Positions 56,270 to 58,241 of a stretch of DNA of 58,241 bases are shown here, piece after piece. Within the stretch, counting starts at the first letter, position 1. Every line of letters begins with the position of its first letter. A program made the position numbers and the translations under genes. The notes below the pieces were generated by a model. That model saw only the letters and a list, made by a program, of their open reading frames with translations. It ran no database searches and was not told the DNA's origin. The stretch covers positions 1 through 58,241 of the forward strand of contig NZ_VIRW01000019.1 in assembly GCF_009760905.1 (NCBI RefSeq), written 5' to 3'. The stretch is from Chitinibacter sp. GC72. GTDB lineage: Bacteria > Pseudomonadota > Gammaproteobacteria > Burkholderiales > Chitinibacteraceae.

Positions 56270-56719
56270 ATGTCGAGTTTTTTGCAGGGGCCATTTCCGG
56301 CAGATCCCAATCCAACAGCGCATTACCTGCCGTGGATCGGTGAATCAGTGCCCGCCGGCTTTCCCTCTCCGGCGGCCGATTGGGTGGAGGATCGGGTCGA
56401 TCTCAATCAGCACTTGATTAGCCATCCAGAGGCGACGTTTTACTTTACCGTGTCGGGCGACAGCATGGTCAGTCACCTCTCCGAGCGCACCATCCCCGAT
56501 GGTGCAACCTTGGTGGTGGATCGGGCGATTCAAGCTAAACACAATGACATTGTGGTGGCGGCGATTGATGGCGACTTTACCGTAAAGCGCCTGTTTCAGC
56601 GCGGCAAGCATTTGGCCTTGGTCGCAGAAAACCCGGACTACCCACCGATTGTGCTCGGTGACGAGCAAGAGCTGTCGGTCTGGGGCGTGGTCATTGCGTG
56701 GATTGTGCGCCCGAAATGA
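56270..56719 (+). CDS. umuD: UmuD-type autoproteolytic subunit of DNA polymerase V
   Basis: A 149-residue S24 peptidase. Cleavage would be at Ala29-Gly30 in [10 protein letters not shown]; the catalytic pair is Ser65 (VSGDSM) and Lys106 (FTVKRL). RecA filaments stimulate self-cleavage to UmuD' in the family, which then joins UmuC for translesion synthesis. AAGGATA precedes the ATG. The stop overlaps the umuC start (ATGA). Short length and no N-terminal DNA-binding domain rule out LexA. Confidence 0.93.
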   Translation: MSSFLQGPFPADPNPTAHYLPWIGESVPAGFPSPAADWVEDRVDLNQHLISHPEATFYFTVSGDSMVSHLSERTIPDGATLVVDRAIQAKHNDIVVAAIDGDFTVKRLFQRGKHLALVAENPDYPPIVLGDEQELSVWGVVIAWIVRPK

Positions 56720-57981
56720 TTGCGCTGATCGATGTAAACAACTTCTATGTGAGCTGCCAGCGGGTGTTCGAGCCCAAGCTAGAAGGCAAGCCGATGGTGG
56801 TGCTGTCGAATAACGATGGCTGTGTGATTTCGCGCTCGGCTGAAGCCAAAGCGCTTGGCGTCAAAATGGGTGCGCCTTGGCACCAACTGCGTGAGTTTGC
56901 CAAGGAAACCGGTTTGATCGCCTACAGCAGCAACTATGCGCTGTATGCCGATATGAGTAATCGCGTGATGCGGGTGCTCGGTACTTTTAGCCCGCATCAG
57001 GAAGTGTATTCGATTGATGAGTGCTTCTTAGGCCTTAATGGCATCGGCGGCGATCACACCGAGCTGGGGCAATCGATCAAACAAACCGTGATGCAGTGGA
57101 CGGGTCTACCCGTCTGTGTCGGGATTGCACCAACCAAAACACTCGCCAAACTGGCCAACCACATCGCAAAAAAACGCCCGGGCTTTGCTGGTGTGTGCGA
57201 ATGGGCCAAGCTCAGCCCTGCACAGCAGTTACAAATTATGCGCGAAATCGAAGTCGGCGAAGTTTGGGGTGTGGGGCGTAAAATCTCACCGCGCTTAAAC
57301 CAGCAAGGCATCTACACTGCCGCTGATTTAGCCTTGGCCAATTCAGAACAGATCCGGGCACGTTATAGCGTGGTACTGCAACGGACCGTTGAAGAGCTCA
57401 ATGGCCACCCCTGCATTCAGATTGAAGAAATGCAGCCGGATAAACAGCAGATTTTATGCTCACGCTCGTTTGGCCAACCAATCTATACCGAACAGCAATT
57501 GGCTGAAGCGATCAGTACGTATATCGCCCGCGCTGCAGAAAAGCTGCGGCTACAAAAGTCCGTCGCCGCCAGCCTGAGTATCTTTATCCGCACCAATCCA
57601 TTTCGCCCCAAAGACCCGCAATACAGTCGGCATGTGATGCTGCCTTTGTCACAAGCCACTGATGACACCTTAAAACTCACCCAAGTGGCACTATGGATGT
57701 TGGCGCGGATCTATCAGCCGGGCTTTAGCTATGCCAAAGCCGGTGTGATGCTGAGCGATCTACAACCCAATACTGCAATCCAAGGTCATCTGTTTTTGCA
57801 AACCGCCGATCCAATCAAACGAGCCGAGCTCAATGCAACAATGGATGAGATTAATAGACGATGGGGCCGCAGCAGCATTCACCTCGCCAGCGCAGGCGCT
57901 AACCATGCTTGGAAAATCAAGCAAAACAGCCTGTCGCCATTTTGGACCACGAGATGGACAGACATTCCAAGAGCCAAATAA
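56716..57981 (+). CDS. umuC: UmuC-type Y-family DNA polymerase
   Basis: Catalytic subunit of polymerase V, 421 residues from [20 protein letters not shown] (56716). Palm-domain metals: Asp in ALIDVNNFY and the pair in YSIDECFL. Fingers and little-finger regions are complete: [29 protein letters not shown], and C-terminal DUF4113-like ending with [12 protein letters not shown]. The IS66 copy begins 12 bases past the stop, so the gene itself is intact. Confidence 0.96.
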   Translation: MIALIDVNNFYVSCQRVFEPKLEGKPMVVLSNNDGCVISRSAEAKALGVKMGAPWHQLREFAKETGLIAYSSNYALYADMSNRVMRVLGTFSPHQEVYSIDECFLGLNGIGGDHTELGQSIKQTVMQWTGLPVCVGIAPTKTLAKLANHIAKKRPGFAGVCEWAKLSPAQQLQIMREIEVGEVWGVGRKISPRLNQQGIYTAADLALANSEQIRARYSVVLQRTVEELNGHPCIQIEEMQPDKQQILCSRSFGQPIYTEQQLAEAISTYIARAAEKLRLQKSVAASLSIFIRTNPFRPKDPQYSRHVMLPLSQATDDTLKLTQVALWMLARIYQPGFSYAKAGVMLSDLQPNTAIQGHLFLQTADPIKRAELNATMDEINRRWGRSSIHLASAGANHAWKIKQNSLSPFWTTRWTDIPRAK

Positions 57982-57993
57982 TGTAAAAACGCC

Positions 57994-58241
57994 GTAAGCA
58001 TCCAGCTGGCCCACATTGAATAGCCGTATTGCTCCTTGAGATGATCGTGTCCACGATAAACTTAGGTGGACACATGGACGCTATACTCCCACTTCAATCA
58101 ACACCCAGTAGAGCTCGTCGCAAGCACAGCCCCGAGTTTAAGGCCGCTGTGCTGGCAGCTTGTCACCAACCCGGTGTTTCAGTCGCAGTCATCGCGCGCC
58201 AATATGACCTCAACGATAACATCGTACATAAATGGTTGGCC
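57994..58241 (+). mobile_element. IS66-family element, left end
   Basis: Inverted-repeat start GTAAGCATCCAGCTGG at 57994, then an 80-base leader and the start of tnpA. The element runs out of the window. The 8 flanking bases (AAAACGCC) differ from those after the other IS66 end (GCATACAG), so the two ends need not belong to one insertion. Confidence 0.75.
58074..58241 (+). CDS. tnpA: IS66 TnpA, N-terminal part
   Basis: The first 56 residues of the IS66 accessory protein with a helix-turn-helix: HSPEFKAAVLAAC, then VSVAVIARQYDLNDNIVHKWL. That is the standard IS66 orfA pattern. AGGTGG upstream of the ATG is a possible ribosome-binding site. Cut by the window end. Confidence 0.9.
   Translation, partial: MDAILPLQSTPSRARRKHSPEFKAAVLAACHQPGVSVAVIARQYDLNDNIVHKWLA

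Noticed and set aside
1-58241. CRISPR array
   Set aside because: The 50-bp repeats are spread over the whole window, palindromic and diverged, not clustered with regular spacers; no cas genes are seen.
1-58241. A composite transposon bounded by IS66
   Set aside because: The interior is core housekeeping genes, and the outer flanks are not in view.
1-58241. tRNA or rRNA genes
   Set aside because: The intergenic gaps were read for cloverleaf T-loop sequences and none was found; a tRNA search program would be decisive.

Overview
The window is a piece of a bacterial chromosome, most likely from a betaproteobacterium of the order Neisseriales (Chromobacteriaceae/Chitinibacteraceae type). I infer this from the protein sequences, a phasin gene, the gntR-mdh-sdh arrangement and moderate GC with AT-rich intergenic DNA; no rRNA or tRNA gene is present to confirm it. 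Both edges lie inside IS66-family elements in the same orientation (the 3' end of tnpC at 1-204 and the 5' end of tnpA from 58074), so the window is probably a contig broken at repeated IS copies.

Layout. 0.3-14.3 kb: a leftward TCA-cycle cluster, transcribed in the order gntR, sdhC, sdhD, sdhA, sdhB, sdhE, gltA, sucA, sucB, lpd, sucC, sucD. Divergent from it is mdh at 14.5 kb, with a 14-bp perfect palindrome in the shared control region. 15.6-24 kb: a phasin, a Ser/Thr kinase fused to HDOD and GAF domains, an FtsK-type translocase without membrane segments, a cupin coupled to it, and dnaB. 24-34 kb: ratA-ratB, a haem sensor-like protein, small metabolic and house-cleaning genes (HAD, MazG-like, acyltransferase, cold-shock protein, yceH), an Hpt/HD-GYP protein, a pseudouridine synthase, arfB and pyk. 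34-52.7 kb: an MltF-like transglycosylase, uup, two orphan histidine kinases, prfC, dadA, recA-recX, alaS, and DUF1653, DUF808 and solute-binding proteins. 52.7-58.2 kb is more accessory: a small gene, an internally deleted IS4-like element, a chemoreceptor, a yedK (SRAP) gene divergent from umuD-umuC, and the IS66 end.

The most striking non-coding signal is a dispersed family of about 50-bp elements beginning GGGTAT and ending ATACCCC, with inverted ends. I count eleven full-length or near full-length copies, one copy cut by the IS66 end, and one possible half copy. Most lie within a few bases of a stop codon. Two diverged copies sit in frame inside the linker of the FtsK-like gene, in the same orientation and reading frame, and encode related peptides beginning Gly-Tyr. 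Two other long palindromes, different from each other, lie inside the suc part of the TCA cluster.

A second theme is DNA-damage control. recA and the yedK/umuDC divergon share a box of the form GAACGAnnGTTC fused to TATAAT. This GAAC-N4-GTTC layout resembles the LexA box of Gram-positive bacteria rather than the CTGT-N8-ACAG form usual in beta- and gammaproteobacteria.
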